Part shown: positions 1-12,443 of the stretch, piece after piece | How the letters are laid out: each line of letters starts with the position of its first letter | Numbering within the stretch: the first letter of the stretch is position 1 | Source of the DNA: Atrina japonica | Lineage: Eukaryota > Mollusca > Bivalvia > Pterioida > Pinnidae | Direction of reading: 5' to 3' | Length of the DNA stretch: 64,000 nt | Assembly (NCBI GenBank): GCA_030159075.1 | Contig: BROG01000132.1 | Coordinates: 1,298,685 to 1,362,684 of the forward strand | The notes under the pieces: generated by a model | Told to the model about the DNA's origin: nothing | Seen by the model: the letters and a program-made list of their open reading frames with translations, nothing else | Databases searched by the model: none | Program-made: the position numbers and the translations under genes

Positions 1-41
<41 letters not shown>
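1..41. repeat. (TA)n microsatellite at window edge
   Basis: Uninterrupted TA dinucleotides run from the first base of the window; the left limit lies outside it. Confidence 0.95.
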
Positions 42-43
<2 letters not shown>

Positions 44-300
44 ATGAAATGGTATTGCTGTTTCAGTAATCTACCGCCGACAAGGAAAGTCTGCCTGGTT
101 GGATTATGCATTTATACGTTCAAATGAAAATCAAAATAAGTTACAATATCCTCATACGAAGCTTCATCCAGTGTTGCTTATAGATTGACCAAGTATAACG
201 TGACGCCACTGTCAGGAATGATGTAAATATCAAAAGTAGTTTGGTCGATTTTATCTTCGTCGTTCTACTGTAGTCTTTACAAAAGTATAATTATATCTTA

Positions 301-378
301 TATCTATCTATCTATCTATCTATCTATATATATTTGTGTGTGTGTGTGTGTGCGCGTATGTGCGTGTGTGTGTGTGTG
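301..378. repeat. (TATC)n followed by (GT)n microsatellite
   Basis: A short TATC array passes through TA repeats into a GT array broken by GCGCGTATG. The short open frame that starts here (334) is a shadow of this repeat. Confidence 0.9.
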
Positions 379-452
379 AGTGAAATGACTAATCATATAA
401 AATTGAAAATTCATGGAATTTTTCCAATAAATTACTTTGGCATAAAATCTAA

Positions 453-584
453 GATACCAAAGTATAAAGCTACAGGTTGCCCAGAATACATATACAAATT
501 AAGTGATAATGGACAAACAAAGACCTCTGGGAATCCAAAGGTGGGATCAGGTGCCACGGAGGAGTAAGCATCCCCTGTTGACCG
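453..584 (-). mobile_element. Retroelement R1, 3'-tail copy, 5'-truncated
   Basis: Begins with the family's shared 3' end (reverse complement) GATACCAAAGTATAAA and includes TGGACAAACAAAGACCTCTG, GTGGGATCAGGTGCCA and GGAGTAAGCATCCCCTG, then stops at TTGACCG. Only about 130 bp of the 3' untranslated tail survive. The family is described at 12444-13010. Confidence 0.85.
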
Positions 585-1108
585 TTTAAATGGTCCTCAA
601 AGAAATAGTCCTTACAGCTTTATTTGAACCTCAGGATCATAAATGTAAACAAAAATACATTTTTTATTTTTTATTACATATCATATTTACAAGATGACAC
701 ATTCATTGACAAAGTATTTAAATGGGCCTTGCAGCCTTTACCTTGTGTCTCAAAACATATATTTTGTTCCCATATTTTGATTTAACAGAGGTTTTACCAA
801 ATTGTCCTATCATAAATATAGCTGTAGAAGTACATATACAACACAAAGAATTATATTATTAAAATAGACAACACAGTTTGTGTCCTCTGTCTGGTATTAC
901 AACACAGAGAAATATAACAATTGCTACATCACAGTATATGGTGTTATTATACTATATTTGTATATAGCATAAAAATGTAAGGTACACAAGTACAGGACTT
1001 TTATCATCAGAAGCGACAAAACAGTACATGTTTCGAATAAATGGATCAGTTGCCAATTTTTGAATTTACAATTTTAAACTTGGAAAATGACATCATATAA
1101 AAATAACA
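585..1108. other. No gene seen
   Basis: AT-rich sequence without an open frame, splice-bounded exon, RNA gene or repeat that I recognise. Confidence 0.6.
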
Positions 1109-1399
1109 GACACCAAAGTATAAATCTTCAGGATGTCCAGGATCCAATATAGAAAACTGGTCAACATTGGACAAACACGGACCTCTGGGAATCTAAAGGT
1201 GGGATCAGGTATCATGGAGGAGTAGACATCTGTTGACCGGTCACATCCACTGCGAGTCCACAGTGAAATTGAAATGAAATATGTGAGGAAGCAATCCTTG
1301 TCATAATTGGACCAGAAATCTCACCAACCGCTATGGAACTGGTATCTCAACATTTAATTTAGTGAAAAAGAGTAATCACAAAGAAAAATTTGCGGAACG
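1109..1399 (-). mobile_element. Retroelement R1, 3'-tail copy
   Basis: About 290 bp of the R1 tail, diverged, running from CACCAAAGTATAAATC to TTTGCGGAACGTT, where a TA microsatellite replaces the rest. It does not reach the reverse-transcriptase part. Confidence 0.85.
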
Positions 1400-1400
1400 T

Positions 1401-2687
<1,287 letters not shown>

Positions 2688-2731
2688 GATACCAAAGTAT
2701 AAATCAGTAGAATGTCCAGGACATAGATACA
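2688..2731 (-). mobile_element. Retroelement R1, minimal 3'-end copy
   Basis: About 44 bp: GATACCAAAGTATAAATCAG followed by AATGTCCAGGACATAGATAC, then unrelated sequence. An extremely short copy that still keeps the shared 3' end. Confidence 0.75.
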
Positions 2732-3500
2732 ATATAACAATATTCGAAGAATTACCATTTACTGGCACATTCAGTGACAATGATGATCAATAGTTACCAT
2801 TGCTATTTTAGAAACTGATTGTCTGGAATCATTGCAAAAAGGTCTTGTTAGTTTATATACACGGATCGACAATTTTATCAAAGTACATGGATAAACAAAA
2901 TCAAAGAAAAAAAAGTAGCGACAATTCATTGGATCTGATTCATACTGAAGTTGAATTTCCATATGATAATACAGTAATATAGAAAGTCACGTGGGTATCT
3001 CGTAAATCTGTATTTGTGTATCAATGAATGGATATGTTTGTTATTTTAATAACGAAAATCCTCATTTTCCCTGGCAAAAGAAGCGATGGAAAGTTGAATT
3101 TGATTACCACCTAATCAAACGAGGTAAACTGCATAATATCTTTCTATAACGTTCATGTTTCCAGGCCATCGTATTAATATTTCATTTCTGACCGAGTCCA
3201 GTGTATATTGACTGAAAGAGACGTGAGTTGCAGTTTGCACAGGTGAACAGAGGAGAAAAACCATTGACCTTACGCGAATAAACTGACTTATATTTTAGTT
3301 CAGTAGTAGACCAGGTGCTATCTCTGAAGTCTAATTACTGTCTACAGAGGAGAAGGTTATCAGAAGTTCATAATTACCTTCCTTCTGTAAAATTGAACAT
3401 TGTATATGCTTGTTTGCTTTAGCTTGATTTAACGAGCGGTATGACTACTTGGAGCCCTTGCCACACTCGTCACTGTGAGGCAGGGAGGTAATGTTTCGTG

Positions 3501-3765
3501 TGTGTGTGTGTGTGTGTGTATGGCCTTGCCTGAGTGGTGCGTCTTCCCAGCGGCTTTTAAAGAGCCACTACACTGGTACAATCTGACGAAGATAATTAAA
3601 CTGAACAACCTAGATCATTTACCCTCTATCTTGGAATAGACCTGTGCAGACAAGAGCTGAAATCTCACTTCTGAAAGTCTGGCACGACCGGGGATCGCAC
3701 CAGGGACCTTCATTTTGAAAATCTGGTACTCTACCAACCGAGCTACTCTGTCCGCTACAATACGT
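3501..3765 (-). mobile_element. tRNA-derived SINE-like copy
   Basis: Read on the minus strand, the head has an A-box-like TAGCTCGGTTGGTAGAG and a B-box-like GGTGCGATCCC with tRNA-like spacing. The would-be acceptor ends do not pair, so this is a SINE head or tRNA relic, not a working tRNA gene. A short (GT)n stretch at 3498-3520 flanks its distal end. Confidence 0.65.
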
Positions 3766-3775
3766 ATATGCAAGG

Positions 3776-3950
3776 GTCTCCATGACCGAATTGATTAGAG
3801 CATCGCGTTTTAATTCATGGGCTCTCTAATTTTGTTATTAATGGTTGGGCCCTCTAGAACCTAACGAAGTTTGCAAGTTACTTGTGGAAGGCCGATGGTC
3901 TCACCCAAAGTACATTACAACTGGTTCCCACTTCCTTCAATTCATTAAAA
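3776..3950 (+). mobile_element. SINE-A, degraded copy
   Basis: A tRNA-like A box (GACCGAATTGATTAGAGC) is followed by the body GAACCTAACGAAGTTTGCAA and TACTTGTGGAAGGCCGATGG. This is the same body as the better copies at 55191-55435 and 55440-55675. The B box is damaged. Confidence 0.6.
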
Positions 3951-4020
3951 GGTAATTTTTTTCTATAATTTGTCAGTGTATACCGATTGCGAATCGTAAA
4001 TAAATCAATCCTCTCTCATA

Positions 4021-4022
<2 letters not shown>

Positions 4023-4109
<87 letters not shown>

Positions 4110-4121
4110 TATATATATATA
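4023..4121. repeat. (TA)n microsatellite
   Basis: About 100 bp of TA with one interruption (ATAAATA). Confidence 0.95.
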
Positions 4122-5074
4122 GTGTATATGTGTCGTTAACTTTACCTTTTTGATGAAGACTGGACACGAGTAAAATGATATTGAACGTATTAATCTTGAA
4201 ACGATTCCAGTTTTGTCAGTAGCTCAGGGCTAATTATACGGCATAGATATACGAGAAATATGCATATCATAATTAAATAATATCTCAGAGCAATGGGATC
4301 TTTAAATGAAATTCATAGTGACAAGACTATTGAACGCGAAAAAAGACTACAAACATTTGTGTGTATGTGTTTTGGGCGAATTTATAAGATTACCATCAGT
4401 AAATTGTTCCCTAACAATTTATCTGGAAAACTAAATTCTTTAGATCTTTTTCCTCTTTTCTTGTAATGGACATTAACATTTTGTTAAGTTTTAATAGATA
4501 CCTTGGAGAGAAATAAAAAGATAACCATTCCTATCTCACCGGACAGTCAGTACAGGTGGTATCCAAATGTTGGGTTCGAAGTGTGCCAGCAAACACTGTA
4601 GACATGGCACTACTTACGTAGGATATTCTACGTGAATGGTACGTTTCAATTAATTTCATTTACTCATTACACAAACCGTATTGTAATCACAAACAAAGGT
4701 AACATATTTGCTACTTATCCAAAATTTCCGTATACATTAACCCAACACGGAAAGTTTGGATAGAAAAATCGTAAAAATAAGCCTGATAATATTAATGAAT
4801 ACAGTACCCGCATACGGTACAAGATACTGTATCCGTCCGCTGAATCAAAAGGAAAGTAGAATTGCATGTCGTTCCTAAAATTATATACATGTTAAGTTGT
4901 GAAACGTTGGCGATGTTACACTTTTCTACATTTTATCGATACAATCTAGATTCTTACTACTGAGATAATTGCCATAAATGTAGAATTAATGTATGAAAGA
5001 TATGGGAGTTAAAGAACGTACAAACAATTTAATATCAGCATAAATAGAACATCAAATTCAACAATAAAATGTCA
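4122..5074. other. No gene seen
   Basis: No open frame, RNA gene or recognised repeat. Confidence 0.55.
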
Positions 5075-5300
5075 TTAAAAATGAAGTACCAATAGATAAT
5101 CGAAACTCCATGCTCATTAGAATACGACAAACTAGATATACAAATGGTCTCAACATGAAGAACAATTTGACTCCCACACGCAATGGAGTCAGGTGTCCGG
5201 AAGGAGTCATGTCCCCTTTGAGCATGCCATACCCGTCGCAAATGTTCCATAGAAACCTTTCGAGTTCGATGAAAGGTCAATCTCAGTGAAAAGGTAGATA
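5075..5300 (-). mobile_element. Dispersed repeat R2
   Basis: Starts GAAGTACCAATAGATAATCG and includes TTAGAATACGACAA, GGTCTCAACATGAAGAACAA and a GGTGTCCGGAAGGAGTCATG block. The same blocks recur at 6783-6950, 14415-14640 and 21695-21805, with a related tail in the duplication at 5302-5527. The layout (shared end, variable other end) suggests another truncated retroelement tail; no coding part is recognised. Confidence 0.6.
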
Positions 5301-5301
5301 A

Positions 5302-5527
5302 AACAATGGTCTCAATACAAAATACAGTTGCGAATCCCAAAGTAGATGGGATAAGACGTCCGGCCCTTGCCAGTACGCCACGCCAGCGAATATCAGATAT
5401 TATACTATATATATAACAATGGTCTCAATACAAAATACAGTTGCGAATCCCAAAGTGGATGGGATCAGACGTCCGGCCCTTGCCAGTACGCCAAGCCAGC
5501 GAATATCAGATACTATACTATTGTTTC
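5302..5527. repeat. 113-bp tandem duplication
   Basis: Two adjacent copies starting AACAATGGTCTCAATACAAA, both ending in AGCGAATATCAGATA, differ by a few substitutions. The sequence is related to R2 (GTCTCAA...TTGCGAATCCC...GGGATCAGACGTCCGG). Confidence 0.85.
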
Positions 5528-5706
5528 ACTGAAGTTGCCAATTGTTTGTGAGTCCTGGGATATATCATGGAAGTTTTTAGAAACTACGACACGACAGATT
5601 TCTGGATAGCTATATCATTGAAAAATATATGTAGTTTAGACCAGTCTGCGTGCATACATGTTGATATGTTTTCTTAATTTATTATGACGTTATAGTTTCG
5701 TTTACG

Positions 5707-5803
5707 TATTAACTCTTTCAACCCTACAGACCATTATGGACTTGTCTTAACAATAGGAAAGAAGATACCAATCTGATACTTAGGGGTGAAAGGTTTAAGT
5801 GAT
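5707..5803. mobile_element. Small MITE, family M1
   Basis: About 97 bp with imperfect inverted ends (TTAACTCTTTCAACCCTA against CTTAAACCTTTCACCCCTAA). A second copy lies at 59172-59265. Confidence 0.6.
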
Positions 5804-6782
5804 ACATTTTGCTAATCAATATCATAGATGTATTTGAAATACCTTTGTCGTTATAAGTTTTATGTTCTAAATTAAAATGTGTTTTACAGTCTGTCTCCTT
5901 AAATTGTAAAATCTGTAAATGTTTAGTATATTGATACTGAAGCAAGACAATCCACAAACACTGTGAGTTTTTCGTGAATATTGGATGAACACTAAACTCG
6001 AGGAAAACCAAAGGGGATTTGGTTTGTTGAAAACGTGTGGAGAAAATGGAGCTGCTATTTGGAATGTACACTGGTGTCTGATTGACATATATTGTATCTA
6101 TGAACACATTCGTATATTTTTACAATGTATCAATGTTGGTTCTCGGGTCAGATTCTTACCACTTCGGTGGATATATTTTTATCCACGTAACACTCATGTA
6201 AGAATGTAAAATTCTATAAATCTTATATGTATATGACGTATTCCAAAAAGTAAGTTCTGATGATAAGAGTTAATTAATGTCAACCTATTTTAGATTGACA
6301 TTACATAACGTGTTTACCTTAATCCCTTGTATAACAATATATATAAACAGCATCTGCTGCATCAGCAATTTTCATCACGATCGATTTCGTTTGTTTGAAA
6401 CTTTGTTCAGACGCCAAGATCAATGTGAAACGAATACTTGTAGATCTTCTTCTACATAAAGGGCACTCACTGAAACTGAATTTCCCTAGTGCAATCTTGA
6501 TTACTCCAGGAGATTAATGTAAAATAACAGAATTTCTAGATACCGTGTTGATGCATGCGTCTGAACGGGGTACTTATTGTGTTTTAACACCCAAGTAACG
6601 GTTGTTTAATCAATGATTCATAGTTTGCAGAATAAATAAGTTATGGGATACCCTTAGCATGCATTAATTTCACAAATACATGAAATGTACAACTCTTGGC
6701 CAGGGAAGTTGGAGTTAGATATTGTTGGCAATGAAGTCATTTCAATTTATTAAAAAATTGATATAACATATAAACAATCAAT
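5804..6782. other. No gene seen
   Basis: Short overlapping frames on both strands (around 5985-6209) have no recognisable motif. Confidence 0.5.
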
Positions 6783-6950
6783 TGGCCTTTTCACCTAATT
6801 CGAAAGGTTTCCAGGTAAAATTTCCAACAAGGGATGTCGAATTCTTTCGGACACCTGGTCCCATCCCGTTTGTTCTCCATGTTGAGACCATATGTATATC
6901 TAGTTTATTGTATTGTTTTGATTATCCATCGGTTTTCCTTCACTGTTACA
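6783..6950 (+). mobile_element. Dispersed repeat R2, reverse copy
   Basis: GGACACCTGGTCCCATCCC, CCATGTTGAGACCAT and TTTTGATTATCCATCGGT match in inverted sense the R2 copies at 5075 and 21695, and directly the copy at 14415-14640. Confidence 0.6.
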
Positions 6951-7033
6951 TTAAGTTATACCAACGTTGCTAAATATGCCGTTATCATCTAATGTGAAAA
7001 CACAAATTTTGTCAATATTTTACAGGAAAACAA

Positions 7034-7071
7034 ATACCAAAGTATAAATCCTCAAGGTATCCAAGATACAA
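7034..7071 (-). mobile_element. Retroelement R1, minimal 3'-end copy
   Basis: ATACCAAAGTATAAATCCTC then GGTATCCAAGATACAAGT; only the terminal 38 bp of R1 remain. Confidence 0.6.
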
Positions 7072-7634
7072 GTTGATAAATGTATCGGAAACAAGTCAGT
7101 TTGTAAAATTTTTGTTTCAGCTCGGGAAAGTTACCCGATGATATAATATTGAGCGATAATATCTATATGATATTTAAGTTAGTCAATGTCAAAATGACGT
7201 TATCGAACAATGTTGACATTGATATATCGATTATCACAACAGTGGCGGTTAAACTGAAATTCAAAACCGTGGAAGATAATCTGTGCTGAGGAAGTTAGCC
7301 AGTGTTGTTTTATCAAACATAATGGAGATATGGCTACATTGTAAATAGAAATGCTGGTCATTGTCGTCAGTCAATGCTCGTGAAAGTAAGCTGTCATTGT
7401 TGTGTTAACGTCGTCAAAATCGTATTAATATTATAGTTCTAGTTCATTACAGGTAATAGTAGCGGTTTTCAACTTATAATGTGTTGGGTAAGAAATAGGG
7501 ATCACTGGTCTTTTACATGAGATATAGTATCGAGACGCCTGTCATAACTTACGTACCATGCTAAACAGTCCCCAATGCAGTGGTATAAATCAAACAAGAG
7601 TCTAAGTCACTTGTATTTCATCTGTATATATTAG
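7072..7634. other. No gene seen
   Basis: No supported feature. Confidence 0.5.
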
Positions 7635-8361
7635 AGAGGTTGAGCATCACGACGTGTACGGGTACGTGCATGTACGGAAGGGGATCTCCTACAAAAATTG
7701 CGTAATACGTCATCAGATTCTGGTGCGTCTGAAAACATACACGTCTGGACAACTTGTAGAGTTGAACTTACACGGATGAACCAACATGTAGATTTTTGTG
7801 TTTGTTAGCGAATAAGTTCACACAACAACATATATCAATATAAAATACTAGATTATTTGGGGGAAAATCTTAAACTAAGTTTCAAAAAGATTTGCAACAA
7901 AACAGCATGTTATGAATTACCTCGTTTTTATTTGCTGATATCAAAATGCCTTGACCCTGTAAAATCCTGTTGACTTTTGCTTTGTTGAATTCTAAGCTAT
8001 ATCAGTAGATCTATCGATAGATCAATTGACTATGTCCGATATCATTCATAATTTCATGCATCTTCAGATAAATTTAAAATGAGTGACTGAAATACCTAGA
8101 TCCACTTCATTTTCAAGAATCTAGTTTAAAAAGAAAGTTTTCTGAATTGGTAATTTTGTAAACCTACAGTACAAATACAACTGTTTTAATAAACTCATAC
8201 TGTAGGCCTATAGAATCTAAATATCGGGACGATCGTGGCTGCCGCGTACACAATTTAAGCTTTCATACACCTTACTAAGACACACGAGTTTGGATTGTAC
8301 GAGTATTTGTACGTGTAAACACACATACACGTACCCGTACACGTCGTGATGCTCAACCTCT
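7635..8361. mobile_element. Non-autonomous element with about 34-bp terminal inverted repeats
   Basis: Left end AGAGGTTGAGCATCACGACG continuing TGTACGGGTACGTG; right end CACGTACCCGTACA continuing CGTCGTGATGCTCAACCTCT, its exact inverse. The element is 727 bp and has no coding capacity. No clean target-site duplication is visible. The CG-rich ends stand out against an AT-rich interior. Confidence 0.75.
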
Positions 8362-8699
8362 GTATAAGTGACAAATTGTTGACAAGAAATATACAGTGAC
8401 GTGCCAAAATTGACGCGGCTTGTTATTTTTCATTGTATGCTTCATATGAAACCTCAGTTTTTCAAAAAGCTATCACATAGTGATTTCTGATTTAATTTAA
8501 ATACAATTTCCACTATTAACCCTTAATGTTTCAAAGTTTCTGTATTTGTTTTGTTATGCATTTTTATTGTTTTGTTTTATAGTAATGACGAGTTTTGGAA
8601 GATACAAAGTTTTACAGTGTTAGTAGGGAATTGGGACACACAGAATGCAGTTTTATGTTTCAATGACTGAATCTTGAAAACATTATGAAATTATAAGGT

Positions 8700-9186
8700 A
8701 TAATACCACTTTCTCTTTAGAAAATACACATGGTATTAAAATTGGAGCCCAACCGATGAAGTCTAATTGACAGAAACGATATCATCTTGAGCATTATAAC
8801 TTTGGTAGTATGTTTATAATATTTATAACCACTAGGTCGTTGCCACTGCTGGTGGACCGTTTGAGTCCCCGAGGGTATACATAAACCTAGTACCTGTTAT
8901 TTCGGTACCAGCTGTTCATCTTATACTAAACTAATATTTGGGACTGTTAACATCATCTAAATTCAAAAATGTTTTCTAAAGCTAAGATTGTCATTTTTTT
9001 TACAGTGGTTACTCTTAGACGGATTTCGGCTATACTTTTACAGATATTATTTGGCCTTGTATAATACCACTTTCTCTTTAGAAAATACACATGATATTAA
9101 AATTGGAGCTCAACCGATGAAGTCTAATTGACAGAAACGATATCGTCTTGAGCATTATAACTTTGGTAGTATGTTTATAATATTAT
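8700..9186 (+). repeat. Dispersed repeat R3 with about 126-bp direct terminal repeats
   Basis: The blocks 8700-8826 and 9060-9186 are near-identical direct repeats (both contain CCACTTTCTCTTTAGAAAAT and AACCGATGAAGTCTAATTGA) around a 230-bp middle. Diverged relatives lie inverted at 12140-12425 and 14835-14925, and a fragment at 34785-34850. The layout resembles a tiny LTR-like unit or a partial tandem duplication; no coding sequence. Confidence 0.65.
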
Positions 9187-9559
9187 AAGTTTTATCAAAA
9201 TTGATCTAGAAATCACTATCCAAAAACTTTTTGAAAATTGTTGATTAATATGAAATATATATAGGGAAAAATAAAAAGGTTGCAACAAATTTTTGTGCAT
9301 CACTGTACAACGGCAAATAACAAAACGAAACTGTACTTTTTTTACCAGTACATAATGTGTTGGCATAGCAACCAGTTAAAATTGGAATATGTTGTCAGAC
9401 TGTTAAAAATTAAAACAAAGATGTACTTTCTTAGACTGGCAATTGACAAAACATTTGTGTATTATGCAGGGGAAAATAAATAGCAATGTTAATATTAGCT
9501 GATTTCTAGGTGTCGATAAATGCGTGGATTTCAGCAACATTGAAAATTTCTGTAATTAA
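9187..9559. other. No gene seen
   Basis: Short frames on both strands without recognisable content; grades into the repeat that follows. Confidence 0.45.
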
Positions 9560-10262
9560 ATTAAACGTGTACTTTTTTAGTCTGACAACTAATCAGAAAA
9601 ATGTAGACTGTTTGACTATTGCAACTAACAAAACAATGGTAAAACGTTGATTCGGCGACAAAGAAACCAAAAGTCTACTAACAAACAAAAAGTGTATACT
9701 TAGAGCATGGCAACTAACAAAACAAGTGTACCCTGAAAGCATGGCAATTAACAAACAAAAATGTGCTTTTAAGTTATTATAACTAACACACCGTATTTTG
9801 TTATTCGACAGCTAACAAACCATAAGTGTGTACTGAATCATGAATGCATGGCACCTAACTAATCAAATGTATACTTTTTTATTCGACAACTAACAAACCA
9901 AAAGTATATTTTGAGAGCATGACAACTAGCAAACCCAAAGGCGTACTCTAAGAGCATGACAACTAACAATCCGTATGTGCACTACTATTAATAATAATAT
10001 ATACCGCACTTTGAGATTATGGCAGCTAAAAAACCAAAGGTGTACTATCAGAGCATAACAGCACATAATCCAGAGATTTGCTGTCAGAGCATGAAAATTA
10101 ACAAACAAAAGGAGTACTTGACAACTATAAACAAAATGTGTTCTTTGATAACATGACAAATAACAAACAAAAGGTGCACTTTGAAAGCATGGCGACTAAC
10201 AAAACAAAGGAGTACTTTGAGAACATGACAGCTAACAAACCAAAGATGTACTATGAGAGCGT
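9560..10262. repeat. Degenerate minisatellite, about 36-bp unit
   Basis: Repeated theme GCATGGCAACTAACAAAACA followed by AAAGTGTACTTTGAGA. Units are least diverged near 10140-10260. 36 bp equals 12 codons, so frames stay open for short stretches, but neighbouring units differ too much to suggest a protein. Confidence 0.8.
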
Positions 10263-10271
10263 TTTTGGTTT

Positions 10272-10581
10272 GTCAGTCGACAGGTGTCCTATGTCAGTCA
10301 GTCGACAGGGTTTCCTATGTCAGTCAGTCGACAGTTGTCCTATGTCAGTCAGTCAGTCGTCAGGTGCCCTATGTCAGTCAGTCGTCAGGTGTCCTATGTC
10401 AGCCAGTCGTCAGGTGTCCTATGTCAGTCAGTCGTCAGGTGTCCTATGTCAGTCAGTCGTCAGGTGTCCTATGTCAGTCAGTCGTCAGGTGTCCTATGTC
10501 AGTCAGTCGTCAGGTGTCCTATGTCAGTTAGTCGTCAGGTGTCCTATGTCAGCCAGTCGTCAGGTGTCCTATGTCAGCCTG
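10272..10581. repeat. Minisatellite, 25-bp unit
   Basis: About 12 units of GTCCTATGTCAGTCAGTCGT plus CAGGT, some with CGACAG or CAGCCAGT variants. As 25 is not a multiple of three, all three plus frames are open with the same residues (CPMSVSRQ, SYVSQSSG), which explains the three overlapping open frames. It directly follows the 36-bp array. Confidence 0.95.
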
Positions 10582-10589
10582 GTAGGTAC

Positions 10590-11314
10590 TCTTGATTGAC
10601 AATGTATAAAGGTTTTCTATTTTGTGTAATTAATATTGAAAAATAATGTATTATGCACTTTTAATATATCACAGAGCCGGTTTTATTATAAATTTATCTT
10701 AAAGCACTGTTATCTATTTTGTCTCCGGCGTCAAATTGTAGCAATGCTTGTATAAGATCATGACCATAATGACCAAAATGGTAAAGACAACAATATACAT
10801 TTGGAAGCGTAATCCATTTTCTAGTCCAAATTAAATCATCATATGTTTAATGTTATATTTCAGTGTTTCCGAATTAAGACATGTATACTGATATCGATTT
10901 TGCTGTACGTAACAATATTTGATTTTTATGTTTATCGTTGTTGTAATTCTCTAGAGTGTTTATTTGTATTATTAAGAGAAATAAAAGCGCTTGCTTTATT
11001 GATTTCGTGAAATAGACATTTTTGCTCAATGATATGCAACATAGAATATATATAGCCACGATATTGTTGTTTTTTAAATTTATTTTCCTTTATTATGTCA
11101 CTCAACCATTGGTGGCTACAATTTTCAATGCTAGTGGAGAAATCCGGGTTACAACGTTTTGGAGAAAAGTCCAACGATCTTTACTGACAAATTCCCTCAA
11201 TTAATTAACGTAAACGTGGATATTTCCGCGTGTTATGAATTACGCGATTTTCTTGCGCAAACCATACTCGTGGGGGATTTTTACGCGATATTAAGCTTAT
11301 TTACTGTTAGCCGT
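10590..11314. other. No gene seen
   Basis: No supported feature. Confidence 0.5.
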
Positions 11315-11467
11315 CCCGGGGCTCGTTTTACAAAAAGTCTTATGTCCTCTATCCTAAGTCTTATTCCTGACTGTCAAGGAACTAAACAATCAGCGATGCG
11401 TTGTCATGGTTGTTAGGACTAAAAGTTAAGATTTAGGACTTACGACCTTTCGTAAAACGGGCCCCTG
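11315..11467. mobile_element. Hairpin MITE with GGGGCCCGTTTTAC-type ends
   Basis: CCCGGGGCTCGTTTTACAAA and AGTCTTATGTCCTC on the left pair with GGACTTACGACCTTTCGTAA and AACGGGCCCCTG on the right. About 153 bp, foldback over nearly its whole length. Confidence 0.7.
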
Positions 11468-11892
11468 TATTAAACGATAATTCTTAGCACAAATGTGGGA
11501 CTGGTACTCGGGGATAATTTACATGAAAACTCTCCATCGCGTATCTAATGTAAATTATCATCACGCGTAAATTTCCATATTTACAGTATCTTATGTTCCA
11601 GCATATTTCGAAACCAAACTGACCAGATAGAAGAGAGTATGATAGTATCGCCCTTCGACCAAGGATGCCATCATTTCTATTTTTAGATAAAGCCTCGATT
11701 TAAGGTATATGCGATACTACTTTATAGTAAGCTACAAATGGTATCCATGAAAGTGAAAGTAATAATGTGGACTTTCAATCAAATTCAATTCAACCGGTCT
11801 ATGTTAAGACTTTGTTTGTAAACCCAGGTTTCGCTAACTGATATGTTAAGTTGTTTGATAGTAGGTTTTAAATTGGTCTATATACAGATTCG
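11468..11892. other. No gene seen
   Basis: No supported feature. Confidence 0.5.
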
Positions 11893-12080
11893 TGACGAGG
11901 ATGCAGTCCTAATTTGTGTATATTTCGATTTGACTATAGACTTGGCATGACATGCTTACTCCTCCGGGACACCTGATCCCATTTTGGCTTTTCTTTGAGG
12001 TATGTGTTTAACTGATGTTTACATTATTTGTACATTGTCTCCTGGACCTAATTTGATTAATACTATGATATCTGGACTTT
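11893..12080 (+). mobile_element. Retroelement R1, highly diverged tail copy
   Basis: GACGAGGATGCAGTCCT, GCTTACTCCTCCGGGACACC and TGATCCCATTTTGGC follow the R1 order, but the 3' end is poorly preserved. Confidence 0.55.
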
Positions 12081-12139
12081 TAATAATTATCTTTTTGTTT
12101 TTATATTATATTTAATATAGACAAAAGCAAAGTTATAAC

Positions 12140-12425
12140 AAGGTCAAATACTCAGAACGATGGTTTCTGTCATCAGTTGAGCTCCGATGAAATATAAATG
12201 TATATTTCCGAAAGAAAAAGTGTAGAAGAGTTCCCACTGTAAAATGAATATCCTATATTTTGAGAAGTTTACAATTTAAGCGATGTAATCTGAGAGTAAT
12301 AATACTTCAGTATAAAATAATCGGCTGCTACCGAAATACCAGGTACTTGGTTTATGTTTACCCGATATGACTCGGCGATCCACCAGCAGTGGTTATATTT
12401 TTAACAACACCAAAGTTATAGTTTT
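12140..12425 (-). repeat. Dispersed repeat R3, inverted diverged copy
   Basis: Inverted relative to 8700-9030: GAAATACCAGGTACTTGGTT, GATCCACCAGCAGTGG and CACCAAAGTTATAG match the inverse of R3 blocks. Confidence 0.55.
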
Positions 12426-12443
12426 TACAATATAAAAATTTCA

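Noticed and set aside
10138..10599. Three overlapping 92-153-codon repeat proteins
   Set aside because: The 25-bp unit cycles through all frames, so every frame looks alike; there is no start, signal or family evidence.
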